Origin: Rhodospirillaceae bacterium
GTDB lineage: Bacteria; Pseudomonadota; Alphaproteobacteria; UBA8366
NCBI GenBank assembly: GCA_002716125.1
Contig: PAZH01000003.1
Span: forward strand, 22,347-86,346
Direction: 5' to 3'
DNA: 64,000 bases
In this document: one piece after another, positions 55,579 through 64,000 of the stretch
Layout: each line of letters opens with the position of its first letter
Position numbering within the stretch: position 1 is the stretch's first letter
Notes under the pieces: generated by a model
The model's input: only the letters and a program-made list of their open reading frames with translations
Database searches by the model: none
What the model was told of the DNA's origin: nothing
Position numbers and translations under genes: made by a program

Positions 55579-56205
55579 CTATTCCTTCGGTCTTTCAAGC
55601 CTCATTGACGGCTCCGTCGTCGATCCAACTTCCGTCGACGGAGGCGCAATTCTAACGGTCGGCAATCGAACATCGAGCCGTCTCGTAATTTCATCAGTGA
55701 TCATCGTCGATTGATTCGCATAGAGCACAATTCCCTGCCCGCGGGCAGCGTTTAGAATAATATCTATACCAAAATCGCTTGCTATCTCTCGAATAACTTT
55801 CGCCATTTCAATCTCAACCCGACGGACGCCCTCTATATACATCTGATCGAGTTGCTGCTTTCTTTTCTGCACGAGCGCCTGAAGTTCTTCCGTTCTCATC
55901 TGGAAAAATCGACGGCGTTCAATCAATTGCGCGCTCTGCTCGGATTCTTGGAGTTTTCGCAACTCTTGTCGCTCGCCCTCGAGTTCCGATTGCAACTTTG
56001 CGATTTCATTTTGAAAGGTCTGATGCTGGGCGTTTACTTGCTTGCGTACTGCCTTACCCGCCAACGAATTTTGCGTGATATATTGAAAGTCGACCACGGC
56101 GATCACCGGTGGTTTCTTCGCCTCAGGCGTCTTCGCTTCAGCGCCTGTAATTTGCCCAAGAATCGTGACGAGCACCGCCATCACGAAACACGGGTTATAC
56201 CGCAT
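55579..56205 (-). CDS. OmpH/Skp-family periplasmic chaperone
   Basis: Signal-like N-terminus; VIAVVDFQYITQNSLAGKAVRKQVNAQHQTFQNEIAKLQSELEGERQELRKLQE; directly downstream of bamA. Confidence 0.88.
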   Translation of the reverse strand: MRYNPCFVMAVLVTILGQITGAEAKTPEAKKPPVIAVVDFQYITQNSLAGKAVRKQVNAQHQTFQNEIAKLQSELEGERQELRKLQESEQSAQLIERRRFFQMRTEELQALVQKRKQQLDQMYIEGVRRVEIEMAKVIREIASDFGIDIILNAARGQGIVLYANQSTMITDEITRRLDVRLPTVRIAPPSTEVGSTTEPSMRLERPKE

Positions 56206-56209
56206 GGTT

Positions 56210-58588
56210 TTAGAACCGAGTGCCGAAATTAAAGCGGACGAGCTCTTCCTTGTCGAAGCTTTCTTTAACAATCGGGAACGCAACGTCGACACGAATTGGC
56301 CCGAAGGGAGAACGCCATTTAATGCCAAGTCCTGTTGATATCCGCGGCGCGGTCTCATCGAGTAATTGGGCCCCATCGGCGACAGGGTTCAACAACGTAC
56401 CAATATCGGTAAATAAGGCAGCGGAGACACCGAGTTCCTCTGGAAGACCAATCGGAAAATGCAGCTCCGCTGTTCCTGTTAGGAGTGTACGTCCGCCCAG
56501 GGAGTCGTCGGTCGCCGAATCTCTGGGTCCGACGCCGGAAACCTCAAAGCCCCGTAAGTTATCGCCGCCCAGGAAAAATAGATCGTTGATCTTAATATCT
56601 TCACCAAAATCTTGGATATGACCAATTTCACCGCCAAAATTTAACACCCAGTTGGACGCAATCTGATAGTGATAGGTCGAACTCAAACGAGCTCTAAAAT
56701 ATTTCGAGTTTCCGCCAAGACCTGCAATATCCGTCGAAGCGCGGATCAAGAACCCATCGGTCGGCGACAATTTGCTATTTCGCATATCCAAGACGAGGTC
56801 TTGGCCAATCAAAGAAGTAATTGATTCGCCGTCTTGGGCCCGGATGAACGCAGCTGCATCATTGGACACTTCCGTGATTTCATCGCGTCGGACAAGATAT
56901 CTTAGCGTTTGGCTCCACTGTTCATTGATTTCATACCCGAACCGGACGCCAACACCTAAACGCTTACTTGTAAATGAGCTTTCGTCGGAATTGTCCCGTT
57001 CCGTCTTGAATAAATCGATACCTGCCGAGAGATTCTTATCAAGGAAGTACGGTTCGGTGAATCCGAAATCGAAGTTTTGAGTACGTTGTGATAACGTAAA
57101 CTTTGCTCGAACGTCCTGGCCGCGACCCAAGAAGTTGCGCTCGGTAATACCGGCATCGACCAATCCACCTTCAGTCGACGAAAATCCAAGTCCAAAACTG
57201 ATTTCACCTGTCGACTGCTCCTCCAAGTCGACCTGAATAATCGTTTTGTCACTCGTCGTCCCCGGACGATTGCTGACATCCACTTTGCCGAAATAGCCTA
57301 AATTCTGAATTCGCTGCCGCGACCGGCGCAATTTGGCTGCGTTGAAGGCGTCTCCCTCGATCAATCTGAATTCTCGTCGAATAACCGAGTCCAGCGTTCT
57401 GACATTGCCGTTAATGTCGATCCTTTCGACGAAAACTTTGGGGCCTTCCTGTAACTTAAAAGTAACGCCGATGCTCTTGTTTTCGCGATTTCGATCAACA
57501 ACGGGACGCGCTTCGACAAATGCGAACCCGCGTTCCCCCGCAAAGTTCGTAAGCGCCAAAACGATGTCGTCTACCTTTGAAGCGCTATACCAAGCGTCGG
57601 GTTCGATCTCGATTAACGGCTTAAGCGCTTCCGATTTAATCTCTTTGATGCGTGAGGTCGCTTCGATCTGACCAAACTTGTATCGCTCGCCTTCTTCAAT
57701 CGTGAAAGTTACGAAGAAATTGTCTTGATCTGCAGTCAGTTCTGCGACCGCAGAAATCACGCGGAAATCGGCAAACCCATTCTCAAGATAAAAGCGTCGC
57801 AACAATTCGCGGTCGAACGTCAGACGATCGGGGTCATACGTATCGGCGCCCGAGAAAATGCGATACCAACGCTCTTCCTTCGTTTGAATGACATTACGCA
57901 GTGCGTCATCCGTAAAAAATCGGTTGCCGACAAAAGCGATCCGACTAACGAGCGTTTCCTTGCCCTCATCGATTTCAAAGACGAGATCCACCCGATTTTG
58001 CGGCAGTTGAATAACTTTTGGTTCGATCTTCGCCGAGAAATGCCCGCTTCTTCGATAAAGTGCGAGCAACCGCTTTACATCTACCTGTACCCTCTTCCGG
58101 GTAAATACAATTCGCGGTCGCAGCTGCACTTCCGGCGCCAGGGACTCGTCTTCAATTTCCGTATTACCTTCAAAGGCAATACGATTAATGATCGGATTCT
58201 CGACAACCTGAACAACGATTGCTGTTCCTTGTCGACGAATTGTGACGTCGGCAAATAGCCCCGTCGCAAAAAGCGTTTTAAGTGATTCGTTTACCTTGCG
58301 GCTGCTAAAGGGTTCATCTTGCTTCAGCGCCATGTAAGAACGCACAGTATCGGGCTCGATACGCTGCGTACCTTCGACCAGAATATCGCTAACCTTCGCC
58401 GCGCTCGGATTGGCACGAGGTCCGGAAAGTCGAGGTGTGGGTAAGGGCGCCGTTCCGGCACGCGGTGTCGGCGGAACGATAATCGGGGAACTCGCCTGTT
58501 GCGCGCTCACCTCGCCGCTCACGCTGATCACTGTAAGTACGATGCCAGCTAAAACGAGTTGTTTAACGAAACGCAACCAGTCCCCCAA
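56210..58588 (-). CDS. bamA: outer membrane protein assembly factor BamA
   Basis: POTRA repeats, C-terminal barrel, GLGIKWRSPFGPIRVDVAFPI...RFNFGTRF. Confidence 0.96.
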   Translation of the reverse strand: MGDWLRFVKQLVLAGIVLTVISVSGEVSAQQASSPIIVPPTPRAGTAPLPTPRLSGPRANPSAAKVSDILVEGTQRIEPDTVRSYMALKQDEPFSSRKVNESLKTLFATGLFADVTIRRQGTAIVVQVVENPIINRIAFEGNTEIEDESLAPEVQLRPRIVFTRKRVQVDVKRLLALYRRSGHFSAKIEPKVIQLPQNRVDLVFEIDEGKETLVSRIAFVGNRFFTDDALRNVIQTKEERWYRIFSGADTYDPDRLTFDRELLRRFYLENGFADFRVISAVAELTADQDNFFVTFTIEEGERYKFGQIEATSRIKEIKSEALKPLIEIEPDAWYSASKVDDIVLALTNFAGERGFAFVEARPVVDRNRENKSIGVTFKLQEGPKVFVERIDINGNVRTLDSVIRREFRLIEGDAFNAAKLRRSRQRIQNLGYFGKVDVSNRPGTTSDKTIIQVDLEEQSTGEISFGLGFSSTEGGLVDAGITERNFLGRGQDVRAKFTLSQRTQNFDFGFTEPYFLDKNLSAGIDLFKTERDNSDESSFTSKRLGVGVRFGYEINEQWSQTLRYLVRRDEITEVSNDAAAFIRAQDGESITSLIGQDLVLDMRNSKLSPTDGFLIRASTDIAGLGGNSKYFRARLSSTYHYQIASNWVLNFGGEIGHIQDFGEDIKINDLFFLGGDNLRGFEVSGVGPRDSATDDSLGGRTLLTGTAELHFPIGLPEELGVSAALFTDIGTLLNPVADGAQLLDETAPRISTGLGIKWRSPFGPIRVDVAFPIVKESFDKEELVRFNFGTRF

Positions 58589-58636
58589 ATCAATCTAATA
58601 TCGCGAACATCCGCAATATTTGTAAATCCCTATGAA

Positions 58637-59737
58637 TTAAGGATGAATCAGATCATTTATTGTGACGAATACCATAAGTGAAATAACCAGTGCCAGCCCA
58701 ATTCTCAAGCCAATTTCCTGCGCCCGTTCTCCGAGCGGACGTCCCGTCACCGCTTCAAAGGCATAAAACATCAAATGTCCGCCATCCAACATCGGAACCG
58801 GAAAGAGATTCAGAAGTCCTAGATTGATGGATAGAAGAGCGATCAACCAAACAAGACTATCGATCCCCATCAACGCAAATTCGTGAGAAATCTTAGCAAT
58901 TTTGATGGGTCCGCCCAATTCTTTGACATCGCGATCACCCGCGATCATCTGTCCTAAAGCTTTTAGAGTGCCTACCGTCAGGCGGCCCGTTTCCACAACA
59001 GATCGCCACAATGCGGTAAACGGATCGTGTTGCACCTGGTCTCGACCAATACTTTGGACGCCCAATAAACCGAAACGGTGAATATTTCCCGACCTATCTT
59101 TCCGTTCGCCAATCTTGGGAACCGCCGTAAGGTCCATTTCGACGCCGCCGCGGTCGACGATGATCTTCATCGGTTGCCCTAAATTCAGGACGACGACTTG
59201 TTGAACATCCTCGAACCGCTCTATTTGACGGCCGTCGACTTCAAGAAAAATATCGCCCGGCAGAAGGCCCGCCTCCGCGGCAGCACTGTCAGGCACGACT
59301 TTGCCGATTTGCGGAGATGTAAAGGGTTGGCCGACGAAAACGAATAAAAAGGCAAATAAAACAATCGATAAGATGAAATTCGCTGCAGGCCCTGCAAAAA
59401 CAATCGCAGACCTTTGCGAGACCGATTTGAGATGAAAAGCAACGTCGCGTTCGCTTGCGCTTAATTCCTCACCGCCTTCGACGGATCCGGGCGTCGTGTT
59501 CTCGCCGAACATTTTGACATAACCCCCGAGCGGGATCGCGCTAAACTTCCAACGCGTACCGGCGCGATCAGTGTAGCCAAAAATCTCCGGCCCAAATCCA
59601 ACAGAGAAAACTTCGACACGAACGCGGTTCCATCGCGCTACGGCATAATGACCAAGTTCGTGAAAGAACACCAAAACGGTCAAGACCGCCAAAAATACCA
59701 GGATGATGTAGGAGTTCGTTAAGATAAAATCGATCAC
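58637..59737 (-). CDS. rseP: RIP-family zinc metalloprotease RseP
   Basis: VLVFFHELGHYAVARWNRVRVEVFSVGFGPEIFG; PDZ region; LLNLFPVPMLDGGHLMFYAFEAVTGRP. Confidence 0.95.
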   Translation of the reverse strand: MIDFILTNSYIILVFLAVLTVLVFFHELGHYAVARWNRVRVEVFSVGFGPEIFGYTDRAGTRWKFSAIPLGGYVKMFGENTTPGSVEGGEELSASERDVAFHLKSVSQRSAIVFAGPAANFILSIVLFAFLFVFVGQPFTSPQIGKVVPDSAAAEAGLLPGDIFLEVDGRQIERFEDVQQVVVLNLGQPMKIIVDRGGVEMDLTAVPKIGERKDRSGNIHRFGLLGVQSIGRDQVQHDPFTALWRSVVETGRLTVGTLKALGQMIAGDRDVKELGGPIKIAKISHEFALMGIDSLVWLIALLSINLGLLNLFPVPMLDGGHLMFYAFEAVTGRPLGERAQEIGLRIGLALVISLMVFVTINDLIHP

Positions 59738-59763
59738 TTCAACAATCCGTTCGGGCTCGCTGC

Positions 59764-60969
59764 TTAAGACGCGCGTTTCTCAGTTTCAACGGACGCAACA
59801 TTCCGAGCCGCCGTATCGAGGTGAAAGACATCGTCGATTGACGATAATTGATCGAAATTAACCCTGCCCATGGTTTCTTCGACAATTGCGGCAATCTCCA
59901 GAAAACCGATGCGTTCTGCCAAAAACGCTGCAACGGCGACTTCGTTTGCCGCATTCAAGACAGTCGCAGCGGAACCTCCTGTACGTAGTGCTTCTCGCGC
60001 AAGACGCAATGCCGGAAATCTCGTTTCGTCCGGCGGCTCGAACTGCAAAGTCGCAATAGCGCCTAGATCCAGTCTTTCACTCGGCGTTTCAATTCGCGCT
60101 GGCCACGCCAAGGTATAGGCAATCGGCGTGCGCATATCCGGCGTGCCCAACTGTGCAAGAACCGACCCATCTACATACGAAACCATGCTGTGAATGACAG
60201 ATTGGGGATGTACCAAGACGTCGATACGACTATCGGACATGCCAAAAATATGGTGCGCCTCGATGACTTCTAGCCCTTTGTTCATCATCGTCGCTGAATC
60301 GACCGAAATCTTAGCGCCCATGTCCCAATTTGGATGCGCGACCGCCTGTGAAGGAGTCACGGAACGCATATCTTCGTGCTGCCAGTCTCTAAAGGGGCCC
60401 CCGGACGCCGTTAGAATCAGCTTTTCTATGGCCTCTACACTTTCAAAATCAAAGACTTGATAAATCGCGTTGTGTTCAGAATCGACCGGCAATAACGTCG
60501 AATTGCATCGCGCGACTTCCCGCATGAACAGATCACCGGCGCACACGAGGCATTCCTTATTCGCCAAGGCGACGACGGCGCCCCGCTGTACGGCCCGTAG
60601 CGTCGGTGCGAGACCGGCGGCGCCAACGATGGCGGCCATGACCCATTCTGCATTCAGACTTGCCGCTTCTTCGATCGCTGCCGGTCCTGCAGCGACTTCG
60701 ATGCCCGTGTCCGAAAGTTTCGCTTTCAACGCGCCGTAACAGCTCCTATCGCCAATTGCGACAAATTGCGGCCTCAGCAAACGCGCCTGCTCCGACAACA
60801 GTTCAACGTTCGAATTCGCGGTCAACGCGACAACGCGGTATTCCGAGGCATTGCGCTGTAATAAATCGATCGTTTGGCAACCGACCGATCCGGTGGAGCC
60901 GAGTATCGTTACAGACTTCGGTACTGTCGCCGGAACAGCGACAGTCCGTTCTTCCGTGGTCACGGCCAA
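59764..60969 (-). CDS. dxr: 1-deoxy-D-xylulose-5-phosphate reductoisomerase
   Basis: VTILGSTGSVGCQTIDLLQRN; LANKECLVCAGDLF; LPVDSEHNAIYQVF; KISVDSATMMNKGLEVIEAHHIF. Confidence 0.97.
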   Translation of the reverse strand: MAVTTEERTVAVPATVPKSVTILGSTGSVGCQTIDLLQRNASEYRVVALTANSNVELLSEQARLLRPQFVAIGDRSCYGALKAKLSDTGIEVAAGPAAIEEAASLNAEWVMAAIVGAAGLAPTLRAVQRGAVVALANKECLVCAGDLFMREVARCNSTLLPVDSEHNAIYQVFDFESVEAIEKLILTASGGPFRDWQHEDMRSVTPSQAVAHPNWDMGAKISVDSATMMNKGLEVIEAHHIFGMSDSRIDVLVHPQSVIHSMVSYVDGSVLAQLGTPDMRTPIAYTLAWPARIETPSERLDLGAIATLQFEPPDETRFPALRLAREALRTGGSAATVLNAANEVAVAAFLAERIGFLEIAAIVEETMGRVNFDQLSSIDDVFHLDTAARNVASVETEKRAS

Positions 60970-61796
60970 ACGACGGCCCCCCCTTTATGCATTATGGCAA
61001 TTAGCGCTATGGCAGGTGCTGCGGTCAAGTACCCATCGACCCGATCAAGAATTCCCCCATGACCGGGTATCAGGTTACCACTATCTTTTACCCCTCTGCG
61101 GCGCTTTATCCACGACTCCATTAAATCACCCGACTGCGCCAGCGGCGCGATCAAGCAACTCACTGCAAAGGCTGCCGCGGCCTCGCGGCCAAATACGTCG
61201 AGTACCGCAATATCTTTGCCGCCAAGTGCCGGCGTAAAGAAGAATAAGAGACCGACTAACCCTGCAGCGATAGTCCCACCGATCAATCCCGCCCAAGTCT
61301 TATTCGGGCTGATCGCAGGCGCCAGCTTCGGCCCTCCAATGCTTCGCCCGGCGAAGTAAGCGCCGGTATCCGTTCCAGCAATGACCGCAATGAGATACAC
61401 GACAGCAACAGTCCCGCCGAACGCCGGACTTCTCAAAAGAATCAGCGATAAGAGGGCTGCAAAAGAAAGAAGACTGAGCGCAAAAAAACCAATCCGGTCG
61501 TTGAAATCCGAAACACTGAACGAAACCAGCAAAGACCAGATAATTGTGCCGAAGACCGCCGCAAAAAAAGCAGCGGGAAATCCGACAAGCATAGAAACCA
61601 ACGGTATCGCCGCACCGATTAAGATCATCACCCCGGCGCGTGGCTTTGAGTGGATCGATGCCATCGAAGAGACTTCGTAGCCGATGACCCCGCCAATGAA
61701 GGCAAGAAGAAGCGCGTAGGCCCAACCGCCCAACCACACGGCCGCCAATACAGGCGGAACGATCAATAATGCGGAAAGAACACGAAGTTTAAGCAA
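60960..61796 (-). CDS. cdsA: phosphatidate cytidylyltransferase
   Basis: IAGTDTGAYFAGRSIGGPKLAPAISPNKTWAGLIGGTIA; KRRRGVKDSGNLIPGHGGILDRVDGYL. Confidence 0.95.
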   Translation of the reverse strand: MLKLRVLSALLIVPPVLAAVWLGGWAYALLLAFIGGVIGYEVSSMASIHSKPRAGVMILIGAAIPLVSMLVGFPAAFFAAVFGTIIWSLLVSFSVSDFNDRIGFFALSLLSFAALLSLILLRSPAFGGTVAVVYLIAVIAGTDTGAYFAGRSIGGPKLAPAISPNKTWAGLIGGTIAAGLVGLLFFFTPALGGKDIAVLDVFGREAAAAFAVSCLIAPLAQSGDLMESWIKRRRGVKDSGNLIPGHGGILDRVDGYLTAAPAIALIAIMHKGGAVVWP

Positions 61797-61807
61797 TGCT
61801 TTACGTG

Positions 61808-62548
61808 TTAAGAAGGATTTGCCGTCGCGCCGAACCGTCTTTCGCGGGATTGAAATTCTGTAATGGCGTTTCTCAGTTCCGCTTCGCCAAAATCCGGCCA
61901 GAGCACGTCTAGAAAGACAAACTCGCTATAGGCGATTTGCCACAATAAGAAATTGCTGATTCTTTTCTCACCGCTCGTTCGGATCAGCAGGTCAGGGTCC
62001 GGTATATCTAAAGTCAGTAAATGAGATTCGAATTTCTGCTCGTCAATCTCATCCGCCAAAAGCTCACCGGCCGCGACTTTCGTCGATAATTCACGTGCTG
62101 CGTTAACGATCTCTTGCCGGCTGCCATAACTCAAAGCGAGGACAAGATTTAGGCCTGTATTCTCCGATGTCGTCGATTCTGCGTGTTCAATCAGTTCGAC
62201 GACACTGGGCGGCAACATGGTCCGATCGCCAATCATACGAAAACGGACGTTGTTTCGATGCATTTCAGCAATCTCGGAGCGCAAATAGAGCCGCAATAGC
62301 AACATCAGGTCTTCGATCTCGCGCTCTGGACGTTTCCAGTTCTCAGACGAAAATCCAAAGAGGGTCAAATAGGAGATTCCAAGGTCGGATGCCACTTCAA
62401 CCACGCGTCGCACGGCTTCTGCACCTCGGCGGTGCCCTTCCGCACGGGGCAAACTCCGCGACTTCGCCCATCGTCCATTGCCGTCCATAATGATGGCAAT
62501 ATGGCGCGGAACCGGTCCACCCCCCATTGTCGCTGGCACGGATACCAT
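61808..62548 (-). CDS. uppS: isoprenyl transferase (undecaprenyl diphosphate synthase)
   Basis: HIAIIMDGNGRWAKSRSLPRAEGHRRGAEAVRRVVE; DLLIRTSGEKRISNFLLWQIAYSEFVF. Confidence 0.97.
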   Translation of the reverse strand: MVSVPATMGGGPVPRHIAIIMDGNGRWAKSRSLPRAEGHRRGAEAVRRVVEVASDLGISYLTLFGFSSENWKRPEREIEDLMLLLRLYLRSEIAEMHRNNVRFRMIGDRTMLPPSVVELIEHAESTTSENTGLNLVLALSYGSRQEIVNAARELSTKVAAGELLADEIDEQKFESHLLTLDIPDPDLLIRTSGEKRISNFLLWQIAYSEFVFLDVLWPDFGEAELRNAITEFQSRERRFGATANPS

Positions 62549-62550
62549 CT

Positions 62551-63108
62551 TCAGACCTGCATGATTTCCGTTTCTTTTGTCTCCAACGCTTCATCGATCT
62601 TTGAGATGTGACCGTCAGTCAGCTTCTGAATATCGTCGGATTGACTCTTTTGTTCGTCTTGCGAAATTTCGCCGTCGCGTTCCATCTGTTTGAGCGTGTC
62701 CATGCCATCGCGACGGACATTCCGCACCGCGACTTTAGCTTGCTCGGCATAGCGACCGGCGACCTTCTTGAGCTCCATACGGCGTTCTTCACTCAAATCA
62801 GGAACCGGAATCCGAATGAGATTGCCTTCGGTCTGCGGATTTAGGCCCAACTCGGACTCCATGATCGCCTTTTCAACAGCCTTCACTAACCCCTGGTCCC
62901 AGACCTGAACCGTAAGCAGACGCGCCTCTGGTGCGCTGACGGTGCCGACTTGGTTCATTGGCATTTGCGAACCGTATGCTTCGACCATTACCGGATCGAG
63001 TAAGTTCGCGGACGCGCGTCCCGTTCTCAAACCGCTAAACTCACGGCTCAAGGAGTCCAGAGCCCCATCCATGCGTCTTTCAATATCATCGAGGTCGATC
63101 TCGGCCAT
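62551..63108 (-). CDS. frr: ribosome recycling factor
   Basis: [75 protein letters not shown]. Confidence 0.97.
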   Translation of the reverse strand: MAEIDLDDIERRMDGALDSLSREFSGLRTGRASANLLDPVMVEAYGSQMPMNQVGTVSAPEARLLTVQVWDQGLVKAVEKAIMESELGLNPQTEGNLIRIPVPDLSEERRMELKKVAGRYAEQAKVAVRNVRRDGMDTLKQMERDGEISQDEQKSQSDDIQKLTDGHISKIDEALETKETEIMQV

Positions 63109-63111
63109 CAT

Positions 63112-63879
63112 TCACTCTCCATGGTCAATGACTGTAAATAGACCTTTCCCCTCCACTACGTCGGCAAAGGCACCCTTATCGTATATCGAGAATACGACAA
63201 TGGGTATGTTGTTCTCTCGCGCCAATGAAATTGCCGAAGCATCCATGACCCGAAGGTCGCGCGATAGGACTTGATGATATGATAAGGTCTCGTATCGCTC
63301 CGCGTTCGGGTTCTCAACCGGATCTTCGGTATAAACCCCGTCCACTTTCGTGGCCTTTAGCAACGCATCGCAACTCATCTCCGAAGCTCGAAGCGCCGCT
63401 GCTGTATCCGTCGTAAAGAAGGGATTGCCCGTGCCAGCGGCAAATATGACAACCCTGCCCCGCTCCATATGCCGAACGGCTCGCCTACGGATATAAGGCT
63501 CGCACACAGACTGCATCGGAATAGCGGAAAGGACCCGTGTATCTACGCCGTTACGTTCGAGCGCGTTTTGCATCGCCAACGCATTAATTACCGTGGCAAG
63601 CATACCCATATAGTCGGCAGAGGCGCGATCCATGCCTTTGGCAGCACCGGACACGCCGCGGAAGATGTTTCCACCGCCGATAACGAGGCAAATTTCAATA
63701 TTCAGATCAGCGACCGTGCGGACTTCCGCCGCAATACGGTCCACGATCTCGGGGTCCAGGCCATATTCCTGGCTCCCCATCAACGCTTCGCCGGATAGTT
63801 TCAAAAGTACGCGACGCGACCGCGTGGCCGATTTATCTCCCGCCTCGCCCTCTTCCACTTGCGTCTCCGAACTTGCCAT
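63112..63879 (-). CDS. pyrH: UMP kinase
   Basis: [59 protein letters not shown]. Confidence 0.97.
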   Translation of the reverse strand: MASSETQVEEGEAGDKSATRSRRVLLKLSGEALMGSQEYGLDPEIVDRIAAEVRTVADLNIEICLVIGGGNIFRGVSGAAKGMDRASADYMGMLATVINALAMQNALERNGVDTRVLSAIPMQSVCEPYIRRRAVRHMERGRVVIFAAGTGNPFFTTDTAAALRASEMSCDALLKATKVDGVYTEDPVENPNAERYETLSYHQVLSRDLRVMDASAISLARENNIPIVVFSIYDKGAFADVVEGKGLFTVIDHGE

Positions 63880-63881
63880 TC

Positions 63882-64000
63882 TTAGGTATTCAGCGTTGCC
63901 GCAACCTCAGCTGCGAAGTCAGCTTCCGACTTCTCGATACCTTCGCCCAACTCGAAACGAACAAACCCAGTCAGTTTGACGGGTGCGCCGACATCATTGC
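63882..64000 (-). CDS. tsf: elongation factor Ts, C-terminal end (rest outside the window)
   Basis: Minus-strand translation ...[37 protein letters not shown]; upstream of pyrH-frr as expected. Confidence 0.9.
   Translation of the reverse strand, partial: NDVGAPVKLTGFVRFELGEGIEKSEADFAAEVAATLNT

Overview
This 64 kb window looks like an alphaproteobacterial chromosomal backbone. It is densely coding and mostly in long minus-strand operons. From left to right it contains: the end of a Dpp/Opp-type ABC permease; a two-subunit ThDP decarboxylase (ComDE-like); mazG; the hflX-hfq-dat-trkA-ntrX-ntrY-ntrC-ntrB-dusB block; ispDF-pgpA-pncC; ratA-like/lipA/lpd/pdhC/pdhB/pdhA; a five-gene sugar cassette; ftsB-like/eno/kdsA/pyrG/secG/tpiA; a ppiD-like gene; trpD-trpC-moaC-moeA-lexA; comEC; gltX; gltA; lpxB-lpxI-lpxA-fabZ-skp-bamA-rseP-dxr-cdsA-uppS-frr-pyrH and the 3' end of tsf. 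I saw no tRNA, rRNA, CRISPR array, transposase or prophage genes. I did not find an unmistakably new multi-gene system. The best candidates for follow-up are: (1) the sugar cassette (cupin, C-methyltransferase-like, UXS-like SDR, Gfo/Idh/MocA, divergent GT2) between pdhA and ftsB/eno; (2) a perfect 28-bp palindrome covering the ribosome-binding site of a small ribbon-helix-helix-like gene beside mazG; (3) a tandem duplication of the peripheral-subunit-binding domain in PdhC; (4) an lpxD-less lpx/fabZ/bamA cluster; (5) a cluster of TTAA(C) motifs, including one exact TTAA-N7-TTAAC CtrA-type site, upstream of pdhA; (6) an inverted repeat embedded in the likely gltA promoter. All product calls come from reading the translations. 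No database search was run.
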